Assembly (NCBI GenBank): GCA_026981855.1
Contig: JALSIB010000029.1
Span: 1-64,000 of the forward strand
Length of the DNA: 64,000 nt
Origin: Methylothermaceae bacterium
GTDB taxonomy: Bacteria; Pseudomonadota; Gammaproteobacteria; Methylococcales; Methylothermaceae
Direction of reading: 5' to 3'
Shown here: one piece after another, positions 1-8,492 of the stretch
Position numbering within the stretch: position 1 is the first letter of the stretch
Layout of the letters: every line of letters begins with the position of its first letter
Notes under the pieces: generated by a model
What the model was told of the DNA's origin: nothing
The model's database searches: none
The model's input: the letters and a program-made list of their open reading frames with translations, nothing else
Translations under genes and position numbers: made by a program

Positions 1-138
1 CATCTTTTACCACTGGTGGCGGCGACACCCCGCTCCTGGCATCACTGACCCTCCCATTGACGACCTTTTCAACGAATCCGGTGGCTTGTTGGCGGGAATC
101 AGGTGAAAAAATGGGGAGACGCCAGGGAGGTCACAGCA
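1..138. other. upstream region, no gene seen
   Basis: No open reading frame with coding character was seen here. In many gammaproteobacteria rpmH lies next to dnaA and the replication origin, so dnaA may sit just outside the window on the left. I saw no clear DnaA-box cluster in these bases. Confidence 0.4.
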
Positions 139-168
139 TTGACATCGTCACCTCCTGTGGAGTATATT
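139..168 (+). promoter_or_regulatory. sigma-70 promoter of rpmH-rnpA
   Basis: TTGACA at 139-144 and TATATT at 163-168 are separated by 18 bases, close to the vegetative sigma consensus. It lies about 48 bases before the rpmH start codon, and an AT-rich stretch follows. It probably drives rpmH, rnpA and the downstream yidD-yidC-mnmE genes. Confidence 0.75.
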
Positions 169-215
169 CCCATATCTTTTTTTCAGTGTTTTCAAACAAT
201 TAAAAGGCTTTAGCG

Positions 216-350
216 ATGAAGAGAACCTATCAGCCCAGCAAGCTCCGCCGTGCCCGTACTCATGGTTTCCGTGCCCGCATGCGAACCCGTGGAGGGCGTA
301 AGGTCATTGCCGCCCGGCGCTCGAAAGGCAGGGCCAGATTGTCCGCCTGA
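216..350 (+). CDS. rpmH: 50S ribosomal protein L34
   Basis: This 44-residue, very basic protein begins [18 protein letters not shown], the near-invariant start of bacterial L34, and ends in an Arg/Lys-rich tail. L34 is a small protein of the large ribosomal subunit. The gene starts at ATG 216 behind an A/G-rich stretch and is followed six bases later by rnpA, the usual bacterial order. Length and sequence match the family fully, so the call is secure. Confidence 0.97.
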   Translation: MKRTYQPSKLRRARTHGFRARMRTRGGRKVIAARRSKGRARLSA

Positions 351-355
351 AGTCT

Positions 356-721
356 TTGAGCCAGGCTGGTGAGGGGTTTCCCAAAACCGCACGGCTGCTG
401 ACGGCGGCGCAGTTCGAATACGTCTTCGAGAATCCCCGGGTTTCCGCGGACGGCTGTTTCACTGTTTTGATGCGTCCCAACGGGGTGGGTCGTGCGCGCC
501 TGGGGCTGGCGATCTCCAAACGCCGGGTCAACAAGGCGAGCGGACGGAACCGGATCAAACGGCTGGTGCGGGAAAGCTTCCGCTTGCAATGCGGCCAGCT
601 GCCCGCCGCGGATTTCGTGGTGATGGCGCGAACGGCGGCGGCGACCGCCGGGGGGAAGGAGTTATGGAAATCATTGGAAAGTCACTGGCAGCGCTTGATC
701 GCGGAGTCGCGGCGGTTCTGA
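356..721 (+). CDS. rnpA: ribonuclease P protein component
   Basis: A basic protein of about 121 residues that binds the RNase P RNA and helps it cut 5' leaders from precursor tRNAs. The family signature appears as [14 protein letters not shown], and the N-terminal part holds the typical R-L-L-T-A-A-Q-F stretch. The best start is a TTG codon at 356, since no ATG lies near the conserved N-terminus. Its 3' end overlaps yidD by 58 bases in another frame, an arrangement common in bacteria. It is probably co-transcribed with rpmH. Confidence 0.93.
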   Translation: MSQAGEGFPKTARLLTAAQFEYVFENPRVSADGCFTVLMRPNGVGRARLGLAISKRRVNKASGRNRIKRLVRESFRLQCGQLPAADFVVMARTAAATAGGKELWKSLESHWQRLIAESRRF

Positions 722-918
722 TCGTCGTGATCCGCGGTTACCGTTTCTTCCTCAGCCCCTGGGTGGGGAATCAATGCCGTTTTCATCCCACCTGCTCGGT
801 CTATGCGTTGACGGCCATCGAGCGTCATGGTGTGTTCCGGGGGGTGTGGCTGGCGGGGCTTCGCCTGCTTCGCTGTCACCCTTGGCATCCCGGGGGGCAC
901 GACCCTGTTCCAGAGTAA
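664..918 (+). CDS. yidD: membrane protein insertion efficiency factor YidD
   Basis: An 84-residue protein with the YidD/DUF37 signature: a hydrophobic N-terminal segment, the YRFFLSP stretch, then [19 protein letters not shown]. YidD assists YidC-dependent insertion of inner-membrane proteins. I chose ATG 664 because a strong GGAAGGAG ribosome site precedes it and the protein then matches the family length. Frame-open sequence upstream belongs to rnpA. The gene lies between rnpA and yidC, as expected. Confidence 0.93.
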   Translation: MEIIGKSLAALDRGVAAVLIVVIRGYRFFLSPWVGNQCRFHPTCSVYALTAIERHGVFRGVWLAGLRLLRCHPWHPGGHDPVPE

Positions 919-933
919 TTTGGTATAACAAAA

Positions 934-2559
934 ATGGATAATCTCAGATTTTTTCTTTTCGTCATGTTGGTGATGACGGGTTACATGTTGTGGGCCGCCT
1001 GGCAGCAGGACTACGGTCCCAAGCCCGCCCCGCTCCAGCAGCAGGCGGGACCGGCGCAGCGGCCGCAAGGGGGTGTCGCGGCGGAAGGAAGCCCGTCCGG
1101 CAGTGAGCTTCTCCCCCAGGCGGAAATGGCGGCGGCTGGCAAGATCAGTGTCAAGACCGACGTCGTTCGGGTCGATATCGGCCTGGTGGGTGGCGACATC
1201 AGGACGGTCGATCTGCTCAAATATCCCGTTTCCAAAGACAAGCCGGACGAGCCGGTGAGGTTGCTGACACCCGAAGTGGAGAAACTGTTCATCACCCAGA
1301 CCGGGTTTCTGGGGGACGAACGCATCGCTCCCAAGCATACGGCGGTCTGGCAGGCGCAGGCGCGGGAATATGTCATGGAGGCGGGGCAGGCTTTGAAGGT
1401 TCCCCTGGTATGGCGGGGCGAGGGGGTCGAGATCGTCAAGACCTATACCTTCCAGCCCGGCAGCTATGAAGTCGGAATCGAATATCAGGTGCGCAATCTT
1501 TCCCAGGTTCCCTGGACCGCCCGCCAGTACGGGCAGCTGAAGCGCAAGCGGCCGGTCAAGTCCGGCAACGAGAACGCCTTCATCCGCACCTATACCGGCA
1601 TCGCCTGCCGCACCGCCGACGACCCTTACGAAAAGATCGATTTCGACGATATCGAGGATCTGCCGCGCAACTGGGAAACCGAAGGCGGCTGGTGCGCCAT
1701 GGTGCAGCATTATTTTCTCGCCGCCTGGTTGCCGCCCCGCGAGCAGATCAACCATTTCTACACCAAGCCCATGCCGGAGCAGGTCTACATTGTCGGTTCC
1801 TATTCGCCGGAATACCGGGTTTCACCGGGTGAGACCAGAACCTTCAGGGCCCGCTATTACATCGGCCCCAAATTGCAGGACGTGCTGGAAACGGTGGCCC
1901 CCGGCCTGGAACTGACCGTCGATTACGGCATCTTCACCTTCATCGCCCAGCCCATCTTCTGGTTGATGCAGAAGTTCTTCTCCTTCCTGGGCAATTGGGG
2001 CTGGGCCATCATCTGCACCACCCTCGTCATCAAGGCGATTTTCTTCCCGCTGTCGGCGGCCAGCTACAAATCCATGGCCAAGATGCGCAAGCTGCAGCCG
2101 AAAATGCAGGCCCTCAAGGAACGCTTCGGTGATGACAAGCAGAAATTCCACGAGGCGCTGATGCAGCTCTACCGGGAGGAACGGGTCAATCCGCTGGGAG
2201 GCTGCCTGCCCATCGTGGTGCAGATTCCGGTCTTCATTTCCCTCTACTGGGTGCTGGTGGAGAGTGTCGAGTTGCGGCAGGCGCCTTTCGTTCTCTGGCT
2301 CACCGACCTCACTTCCAAGGATCCCTACTTCGTTCTCCCCCTCCTCATGGGGGTCAGTATGTGGATCCAGCAAAAGCTGAGTCCTCCGCCCACCGACCCC
2401 GTCCAGGCCCAGGTGATGAAGATGTTCCCGGTGATCTTCACCGTCTTCTTCGCCTTCTTCCCCGCCGGCCTGGTGCTCTACTGGGTGGTCAACAACACCC
2501 TCTCGATCGTTCAGCAATGGGTGATCAACCGCCAGATCGAGGGCGCGACGAAGACTTGA
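934..2559 (+). CDS. yidC: membrane protein insertase YidC
   Basis: This 541-residue protein is the inner-membrane insertase that works with SecYEG or alone. It has an N-terminal membrane anchor (MDNLRFFLFVMLVMTGYML), a periplasmic beta domain to about residue 335, and a C-terminal Oxa1-like core of five membrane segments. The cytoplasmic hairpin between the first core segments carries KMRKLQPKMQALKERFGDD. The length agrees with gammaproteobacterial YidC (about 540-550). The stop codon at 2557-2559 overlaps the proposed TTG start of mnmE, which suggests translational coupling. Confidence 0.97.
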   Translation: MDNLRFFLFVMLVMTGYMLWAAWQQDYGPKPAPLQQQAGPAQRPQGGVAAEGSPSGSELLPQAEMAAAGKISVKTDVVRVDIGLVGGDIRTVDLLKYPVSKDKPDEPVRLLTPEVEKLFITQTGFLGDERIAPKHTAVWQAQAREYVMEAGQALKVPLVWRGEGVEIVKTYTFQPGSYEVGIEYQVRNLSQVPWTARQYGQLKRKRPVKSGNENAFIRTYTGIACRTADDPYEKIDFDDIEDLPRNWETEGGWCAMVQHYFLAAWLPPREQINHFYTKPMPEQVYIVGSYSPEYRVSPGETRTFRARYYIGPKLQDVLETVAPGLELTVDYGIFTFIAQPIFWLMQKFFSFLGNWGWAIICTTLVIKAIFFPLSAASYKSMAKMRKLQPKMQALKERFGDDKQKFHEALMQLYREERVNPLGGCLPIVVQIPVFISLYWVLVESVELRQAPFVLWLTDLTSKDPYFVLPLLMGVSMWIQQKLSPPPTDPVQAQVMKMFPVIFTVFFAFFPAGLVLYWVVNNTLSIVQQWVINRQIEGATKT

Positions 2560-3905
2560 TCGCCGCCGGCGATCTCATCGCGGCCGCCGCCACCCCCCCC
2601 GGCCGGGGGGCGGTGGCGATGGTCCGGGTTTCCGGTCCCGGTCTCGAATCCCTGATTCCGCCCCTGACCGGCAGGCGGCGGCTCGATCCCCGGCGGGCGC
2701 ATTACGTCTCCTTCCTCGACGAGGAGAGCCGGGTCATCGACCGCGGGCTGGTGGTCTTTTTTCCGGGGCCCCACTCCTATACCGGCGAGGACGTGCTGGA
2801 GCTTTCCTGTCACGGCAGCCCGGTCATCGTCGGGATGCTGCTGAAGCGGCTGTACCGGTTGGGTGCCCGGCCGGCGCAGGCGGGCGAATTCAGCCGCCGG
2901 GCGTTCGTGAACGGCAAGCTGGATCTGGCCCAGGCGGAGGCGGTGGCGTCGTTGATCGAGAGCGCTTCCGAACAGGCCGTCCGGGCCGCCCAACGCTCCC
3001 TGGAAGGGGCTTTTTCGCAAGACGTTCATGCCCTGGAGGCCTCCCTGACTTCGATCAGGATTCAGGTGGAAGCCGCCATCGACTTTTCCGACGAGGACAT
3101 CGACATCCTCGGCCGGCACCAGGTTCTGGACACCTTGCGGGCGACGGTGGAGGAACTGGAGCGGTTGCGGGCCAGGGCGCGGCAGGGAAGATTGCTCGAA
3201 GAAGGCATGACCGTGGTCATCGCCGGGGCGCCCAATGCCGGCAAGTCGAGCCTCCTCAATGCCCTGGCCCGGCGCGAGGCCGCCATCGTGACGGACATCG
3301 CCGGCACCACCCGGGATCTGCTCCGCGAGCGCATCCTGATCGACGGGATGCCGCTGCACGTGATCGATACGGCGGGGTTGCGGGAAGGGGGGGATGTCGT
3401 CGAACGGGAGGGCATGCGGCGGGCGCGGGAGGCGATACGGCAGGCTGACAGGGTGCTGCTGGTCGAGGATGGTTGCCGCCCGCCGCAAACACCGGCGGAA
3501 TTGCCCGGGCTGCTGGAATCGGTTCCCGTCACCCGGATCGTCAACAAAATCGATTTGCGGGGAGGACCGCCCCGGATGGAGGCGTCGGGGGAAATCCCCG
3601 AGATCCATTTGTCCGCCAGAACCGGCGCAGGCCTCGATCTTTTGCGCGCCCATCTCAAGCGGGTGATGGGTTTCGAGGCCGAAGCCGAGGATGTTCTCTC
3701 CGCCCGCCGGCGCCATCTGGACGCCCTGGCCTGCGCCCGGGATCATCTGCAAGCGGCCCTTCTGGAGCTGGAGCACGATCGGGCACTGGAGCTGGTGGCC
3801 GAAAACCTCCGCCTGGCCCATCGCTGTCTGGGGGAGATCACCGGAGAGGTCAGCAGTGACGATCTGCTGGGAAAGATCTTCTCCGAGTTCTGTATCGGAA
3901 AATAA
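2556..3905 (+). CDS. mnmE: tRNA uridine-5-carboxymethylaminomethyl modification GTPase MnmE
   Basis: A 449-residue GTPase that, with MnmG, makes the cmnm5 modification at the wobble uridine of certain tRNAs. The N-terminal folate-binding domain starts with the ATPPGRGAV motif. The G domain has GAPNAGKSS (residues 224-232), the DIAGTTRD loop, DTAGLRE and NKID. The protein ends in FCIGK, whose Cys is the family's conserved C-terminal cysteine. I chose TTG 2556, which overlaps the yidC stop, because the conserved domain starts a few residues later; the longer open frame upstream lies inside yidC. Confidence 0.95.
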   Translation: MIAAGDLIAAAATPPGRGAVAMVRVSGPGLESLIPPLTGRRRLDPRRAHYVSFLDEESRVIDRGLVVFFPGPHSYTGEDVLELSCHGSPVIVGMLLKRLYRLGARPAQAGEFSRRAFVNGKLDLAQAEAVASLIESASEQAVRAAQRSLEGAFSQDVHALEASLTSIRIQVEAAIDFSDEDIDILGRHQVLDTLRATVEELERLRARARQGRLLEEGMTVVIAGAPNAGKSSLLNALARREAAIVTDIAGTTRDLLRERILIDGMPLHVIDTAGLREGGDVVEREGMRRAREAIRQADRVLLVEDGCRPPQTPAELPGLLESVPVTRIVNKIDLRGGPPRMEASGEIPEIHLSARTGAGLDLLRAHLKRVMGFEAEAEDVLSARRRHLDALACARDHLQAALLELEHDRALELVAENLRLAHRCLGEITGEVSSDDLLGKIFSEFCIGK

Positions 3906-3912
3906 GCGCGAC

Positions 3913-4332
3913 TCAGCCTTCGATCTCGTCCACGTCCACCTGGCCCGTCAGGCGCCTGCGGACATGCGACCAGGACATGCCCACCGCCAGCAGTGCGGCC
4001 AGGGACAACAACGCCGTCCAGGCGATCGTCACCGGGGTGTCGGCCTCGAACAGGCCAAAACTGCTCATCAACCAGACCAGCGTGCCGATGAACGCGGCTG
4101 CGAGAACCAGCCCGAAGGGACCCAGAGAACGGAAGGTGGCGCGCACCAGGATGGTCCATCCTATCAACAGCACCACACCGACGAAGGCCTGCCGGGCCGC
4201 CATGCCCTCGTCCCTGAATGAGTCGGTGACCCAGTGGAAGTACGAATAGCCGCTGGGGTTGTAACTGGCCAGGACGATGAGGGCGGAACCGAGAAAGCGA
4301 AGCAGAAAACCGAGCAAAAAATCTTTCATCAT
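3913..4332 (-). CDS. small four-helix membrane protein (DUF6524-like)
   Basis: A 139-residue protein with four predicted membrane segments and a short charged C-terminal tail (QVDVDEIEG). The N-terminal FLLRFLGSALIVLASYNPSG and SYFHWV stretches resemble a family of unknown function found in proteobacteria, which I associate with DUF6524 from memory. It converges on mnmE with a 7-base gap and lies 45 bases upstream of the GDH stop-side region, so it is probably transcribed alone. The function is unknown. Confidence 0.55.
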   Translation of the reverse strand: MMKDFLLGFLLRFLGSALIVLASYNPSGYSYFHWVTDSFRDEGMAARQAFVGVVLLIGWTILVRATFRSLGPFGLVLAAAFIGTLVWLMSSFGLFEADTPVTIAWTALLSLAALLAVGMSWSHVRRRLTGQVDVDEIEG

Positions 4333-4377
4333 CTTTCCTCTTTTTTCGCGGGATTATACTTCAAGATTCCATGTCCC

Positions 4378-7300
4378 CTATCCCATCGCCTCGACCATGC
4401 CTTCCAGTTCGCAGGCCAGGGTCGCGAAGGGCAGCAAATCGACGTTGGTGGTTTGTTCCAGCTCCCGGATGAGCCGTTGATACTTGCTGAATTTCTGCAG
4501 ACAGGAGGGCCCTGTGCAGACCATCCCGATGCTGGATTCCCGGCTCAGCATCCGGGAGGTGAGGGTGGCGGCGGCGCCCCGCAGGCGTTCCGACAAGGCG
4601 TATTTGAGATGACTTTCCCAGTCGGAACGGACCGGAACCTGCTCCAGCAGAGTCATGAGTCTGGGCAGATTCAGGAATTCCGTGACCGTGCGGAAGGTTT
4701 GAACCGTGGAGGCGGGGTCGGCGCTCTCGAGCGCCAGTTGAGCGACCACGGGGAATTCGTCGAATTTCTGCAGCAGCGCCAACTGCCTCGCCTGGGGTTC
4801 GGGCACCCCTTCCGCCTGTAACCGGGCCAGCTCCTTTTCGTCCAGGTTCGCATGGTGTTTTTGATAAAGTTGCAGGAAGTCCCGGCACTTTTGGATATTT
4901 TCCGGTTCCGGCCACAGGCTCCGGCCGCGGGCGAGAAACCAGCGGCAGCATGCCTGCAGGCCGTCTTCCATGCGTAGCAGCAGCGCGTACAGGCGCGGTG
5001 CCGGCAGTTGGGGCTGCAAATTCAGCAGTGTCTTGCGCAAACCGGCCGCTGACAGGGTTTCGTTGAACACCAGGTAGAGGCCGACGGCCTGCTCCAGCAA
5101 TGGCCCCGGCAGAACCTCCATCCAGGTGAGGAAGGTGGAGCCGGTCCGGTCGAGGATGTAATTGCCCAGGGTGGTGGCGGTGATTTCCTTCGCCAGGGGA
5201 TGGTTCGCCACCTCCTGTCTGAGGCGCTGCGCCAGTTCTCCGGGGAAATAGCGATACAGGGAGCGGGCGAGAAAGCGTTTGCCAAGGAATTGCGGCCGTT
5301 CCAGCAAGGCCTGTTTGAACTGCATCTTCGCCAGGGACAGCAACACCGCCAGTTCCGGACGGGTGAGGGCGCTGTCCGGCCGGGTCAGCACCCGGCTTCG
5401 GGAAGGGAAGCCTTCCGCCTCGCGGTTCAGCAGTCCCGCGTTCTCCAATTTGTCCGCCATGGCCAGGAAGGGCGTGGGGTTCTGCAGGCAACGCGCTCTT
5501 TCGAGCGAGAGGCAGAGGCTCTGGTCGTGGTTGTGGTCCAAAACCCGCTTGACGGCTTCGGCCGCCAGGTTGTTCAGCCAGGTGTCGGGTGTTCCCCGGC
5601 CCAGCCTTCCCTTGGCGGCCGCCTGACGCAGCAGGATCTTGAAGTTGACCTCGTGGTCGGAAAGGTCGACTCCGCCGGAATTGTCGATGGCGTCCATGTT
5701 GATTCTGCCGCCTTTCAAGGCGAACTCGACCCTGCCCCTTTGGGTGAAACCCAGGTTGGCCCCTTCCGCGACCACCTTGACTTTGAGTCGGGCGGCGTCT
5801 ATCCGCACGCTGTCATTGCCGGGATCTCCCACTTCCCGGTGTTTTTCGTCGCTGGCCTTGACATAGGTGCCGATCCCCCCCAACCAGAACAGATCGGCTT
5901 CCGCCATCAGAATCAGGCGGATCAGCGTCTCGGGATCCAGATGGCGGTGGCGGACACCCAGCCATCGTTGCACCGGCGAGGAAAGGGGGATGCTCTTGCT
6001 GCTGCGCGGCCAGATGCCTCCCCCTTGGGAAAGCAGGCGCCGGTCGTATTGGTCCCAGTCCGCCCCGGCATCGAACAGCCGTTGCCGTTCGCGAAAGGAA
6101 ATCGCAGGATCCGGGTCCGGGTCCAGGAAGATGAACCGGCCGGAAAAAGCGGCCTTGAGCTTGATCCGCTTCGACAACAGCATGCCATTGCCGAATACGT
6201 CGCCGGCCATGCTGCCGATGCCGATGACGGTGATGATTTCCCCGTCGAGATCCCGCTGCAATTCGTAGAAATGACGCCGCGCGCATTCCCACGCCCCCTT
6301 GGCGGTGATGCCCAGTTTCTTGTGGTCGTATCCTTTGGAACCGCCGCTGGCGAAAGCGTCCCCCAGCCAGAATCCATACGCTTTCGCGATTTGGTTGGCG
6401 GTGTCGGAAAGGTGGGCGGTTCCCTTGTCCGCGGCCACGACCAAGTAAGGGTCGAATCCATCGTAACAAAGGACGTGAGGCGGATGGACGGGTTTCCCCC
6501 CTTCAAAGTTGTCGGTCAGATCCAGCAATCCGCGCATGAAGAGGACATAGGCATCGTCCGGAACGCGCTTCAATCCCCGGGGATCCTTGACGATGAACCC
6601 GCCCTTGGCCCCCTGGGGCACGATCAAGGCGTTCTTGAGCATCTGGGTGCGCATCAGATCCCAGATTTCATTGCGGAAGTCCTCCGGCCGGTCGCTCCAG
6701 CGAATGCCGCCCCGGGCGACCTTGCCGCCCCGCAGATGCACCCCCTCCATCGCCCGGCCGTGGACGTATATTTCAAACAGCGGCCGCGGCGCGGGCATGG
6801 CGATGACGCCCAGGCTGCTGAGCTTGAAGGCGAAGCGGTCGCCGCAGCCGGGGCGGAAGAAATTGGTCCTGACACTGGCATCGATGAGGTTGAACAGGGT
6901 TCTCAAAAGGCGGTCGGCGTGGAGATCGCCGACCGGTTCCAATGCCTCCTGCAACGCCAGTCGCAAAGGCAGCAGCCCCTCTTCCTCCCGGCTCTCGATC
7001 GAGGGAAACGGCAGACCCGGGTCGAAGCGGCTGAGGAAATACTTTCCCAGCAGGGCGGTGATCTTGGCGTGATCGAGCAGAACCTGGTGGAAGCTTTCCC
7101 GGCTGACCGGACCTGGGAGTTGCAGCAGATAATTCCGGTATCCGCGCAGGGCGTCGATCAGACGCCAGGGGAGGCGGCCCCGGATGACCAGGCCGTTGAG
7201 GGCATCGTCCTCGATCCGGCGTTCGAGCAGGGCGGTCAGAAGATCGATGATGTCCCGGCGGCAGGTGGCCAAAGCCGCCTCGTCGCCCGGGATCTCCACC

Positions 7301-7635
7301 CGGAAACAACGGATGTGGACGCTTCGTTCCGCCACGGTGAAACGGAAGGCGGTCTGATCGCTGACCCGCAGCCCCAGGTTGCGGAGCGTGGGCAACCATT
7401 CGTCCAGGTATCTGAACCGGGCGCTGTAGAAACGCAGGCAGGGGGGGTGGCCTGCCTCGCCCGGCCACAATTCCACCGCATCCCCTCCCTCGCGGGCGAC
7501 CCGTTCCAGATGCCGGATGTCATGACAGGCCAGGGCCGGCGGGGTGTTGCGTTTGTATTCCGGATCGAAGACCTGCCGGTAGCGGGCGGCGGATTCGGCG
7601 CCGGCCAGGTCGGCGAGTGCCTGGTCCCAGTCCAT
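4378..7635 (-). CDS. large NAD-specific glutamate dehydrogenase
   Basis: A 1085-residue enzyme predicted to deaminate glutamate to 2-oxoglutarate with NAD. The central catalytic region has the dicarboxylate and active-site lysine motifs seen in large bacterial GDHs: GGIRWSDRPEDFR, then NALIVPQGAKGGFIVKDP and later GSMAGDVFGNGMLL. The C-terminal 350 residues are the helical domain of this family. The protein is shorter than the 180-kDa bacterial type (about 1600 residues) because most of the long N-terminal regulatory region is missing; the length is nearer the 115-kDa class. It starts one base after the stop of the RsbW-like gene, implying translational coupling. Confidence 0.88.
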   Translation of the reverse strand: MDWDQALADLAGAESAARYRQVFDPEYKRNTPPALACHDIRHLERVAREGGDAVELWPGEAGHPPCLRFYSARFRYLDEWLPTLRNLGLRVSDQTAFRFTVAERSVHIRCFRVEIPGDEAALATCRRDIIDLLTALLERRIEDDALNGLVIRGRLPWRLIDALRGYRNYLLQLPGPVSRESFHQVLLDHAKITALLGKYFLSRFDPGLPFPSIESREEEGLLPLRLALQEALEPVGDLHADRLLRTLFNLIDASVRTNFFRPGCGDRFAFKLSSLGVIAMPAPRPLFEIYVHGRAMEGVHLRGGKVARGGIRWSDRPEDFRNEIWDLMRTQMLKNALIVPQGAKGGFIVKDPRGLKRVPDDAYVLFMRGLLDLTDNFEGGKPVHPPHVLCYDGFDPYLVVAADKGTAHLSDTANQIAKAYGFWLGDAFASGGSKGYDHKKLGITAKGAWECARRHFYELQRDLDGEIITVIGIGSMAGDVFGNGMLLSKRIKLKAAFSGRFIFLDPDPDPAISFRERQRLFDAGADWDQYDRRLLSQGGGIWPRSSKSIPLSSPVQRWLGVRHRHLDPETLIRLILMAEADLFWLGGIGTYVKASDEKHREVGDPGNDSVRIDAARLKVKVVAEGANLGFTQRGRVEFALKGGRINMDAIDNSGGVDLSDHEVNFKILLRQAAAKGRLGRGTPDTWLNNLAAEAVKRVLDHNHDQSLCLSLERARCLQNPTPFLAMADKLENAGLLNREAEGFPSRSRVLTRPDSALTRPELAVLLSLAKMQFKQALLERPQFLGKRFLARSLYRYFPGELAQRLRQEVANHPLAKEITATTLGNYILDRTGSTFLTWMEVLPGPLLEQAVGLYLVFNETLSAAGLRKTLLNLQPQLPAPRLYALLLRMEDGLQACCRWFLARGRSLWPEPENIQKCRDFLQLYQKHHANLDEKELARLQAEGVPEPQARQLALLQKFDEFPVVAQLALESADPASTVQTFRTVTEFLNLPRLMTLLEQVPVRSDWESHLKYALSERLRGAAATLTSRMLSRESSIGMVCTGPSCLQKFSKYQRLIRELEQTTNVDLLPFATLACELEGMVEAMG

Positions 7636-7636
7636 G

Positions 7637-8065
7637 TCAGCGCAATTTCTTTTTCATGATCAGGACGTTGGTGTCCCCCCGGCGGTGATAGGACACCTCG
7701 TCCATCAGGGTGCGAATCAGGAACAGGCCCCGCCCGTGCTCGACCGGAGAATCCGGAGGGGGGAGCGGCAGCGCCTCCAGGTCGAACCCCTGCCCCCGGT
7801 CGTGGACTTCTATGCAAAGCTCGTCCTTTTCGATGTGGATGCGAACCCGGACGGTTTTCGAATCGTTCTGCCGGTGGGCGTGCTTGATGGCATTGGTCAT
7901 GGCCTCGGTCAGTACCAGATTCAAATGGTACGCCAGGGTTTCCCGGTCCCCCTGGTAACGCTTCAGTTCCCTGGCGATGGCTTCGCCGATGTTGCCGATC
8001 AGACTGAGGTAGCGGGTCTGGTTGGGGACGATGATGTCCACCTGAATATCGTCAGGGGTGGTCAT
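7637..8065 (-). CDS. RsbW-like anti-sigma / serine kinase ATPase
   Basis: A 142-residue GHKL-type ATPase of the anti-sigma regulatory kinase family. The N box is LTEAMTNAIKHA (N58), the G1 box is DRGQGFD, and the G2 region is GRGLFLIRTLMDEV. Such proteins bind either a sigma factor or a STAS-domain partner, phosphorylating the latter. ATG 8065 was chosen; it overlaps the end of the STAS gene by 14 bases. Its stop is one base from the GDH start. No sigma factor or PP2C phosphatase is seen in the window, so the target is unknown. Confidence 0.85.
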   Translation of the reverse strand: MTTPDDIQVDIIVPNQTRYLSLIGNIGEAIARELKRYQGDRETLAYHLNLVLTEAMTNAIKHAHRQNDSKTVRVRIHIEKDELCIEVHDRGQGFDLEALPLPPPDSPVEHGRGLFLIRTLMDEVSYHRRGDTNVLIMKKKLR

Positions 8066-8405
8066 GGTCTTCTCCGGCCTGCAGGACATCCTCCGTTTGC
8101 TGGAAAATGTCGAACACCCGGTTGAGCCGGGTCAGTTCGAACATCGACTTGACCCGGGGCTGGAGGCCGGCCAGTACCAGATGGCCTTGATGGAACCTGG
8201 CGTTTTTGTAACCCGACAGCAAGGCCCCAAGCCCGGAGCTGTCGATGAAGCGGACCTGGCTCAAGTCCATGACGAGCCGGTGATCGCCGTTTTCCAGGCG
8301 TTTTTGGATGGCGTCCTTCAGCTCGCCGGAATTGTGGGCATCGAGGCGGGGTTCGTCGATTCGAAGAACGGTCCAGTCTCCGAGTTTGGAAGCGGCAATC
8401 TGCAT
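8052..8405 (-). CDS. STAS-domain anti-sigma factor antagonist
   Basis: A 117-residue single STAS domain. The conserved phosphoacceptor loop reads FIDSSGLGALLSG, with Ser56 or Ser57 the likely target of the RsbW-like kinase encoded next. ATG 8405 gives the usual SpoIIAA/RsbV length; an upstream in-frame start would add 33 residues without family resemblance. A possible -10 element (TATAGT) lies just before the start. The gene is divergent from bcsA across about 90 bases, so the two may share a control region. Confidence 0.85.
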   Translation of the reverse strand: MQIAASKLGDWTVLRIDEPRLDAHNSGELKDAIQKRLENGDHRLVMDLSQVRFIDSSGLGALLSGYKNARFHQGHLVLAGLQPRVKSMFELTRLNRVFDIFQQTEDVLQAGEDHDHP

Positions 8406-8492
8406 GGTGAACAGTCGACTATATTTGATGAGGGGGCAGAGCAAGCTTAAGACAGTTGCCATGGGGCTGTAAAGCTGCGGGGTTCCGTCTCC

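Noticed and set aside
5200..7659. An 819-codon open frame on the strand opposite the glutamate dehydrogenase gene
   Set aside because: It is a shadow of a real G+C-rich gene: low-complexity composition, no motif, and complete overlap with a recognised enzyme.
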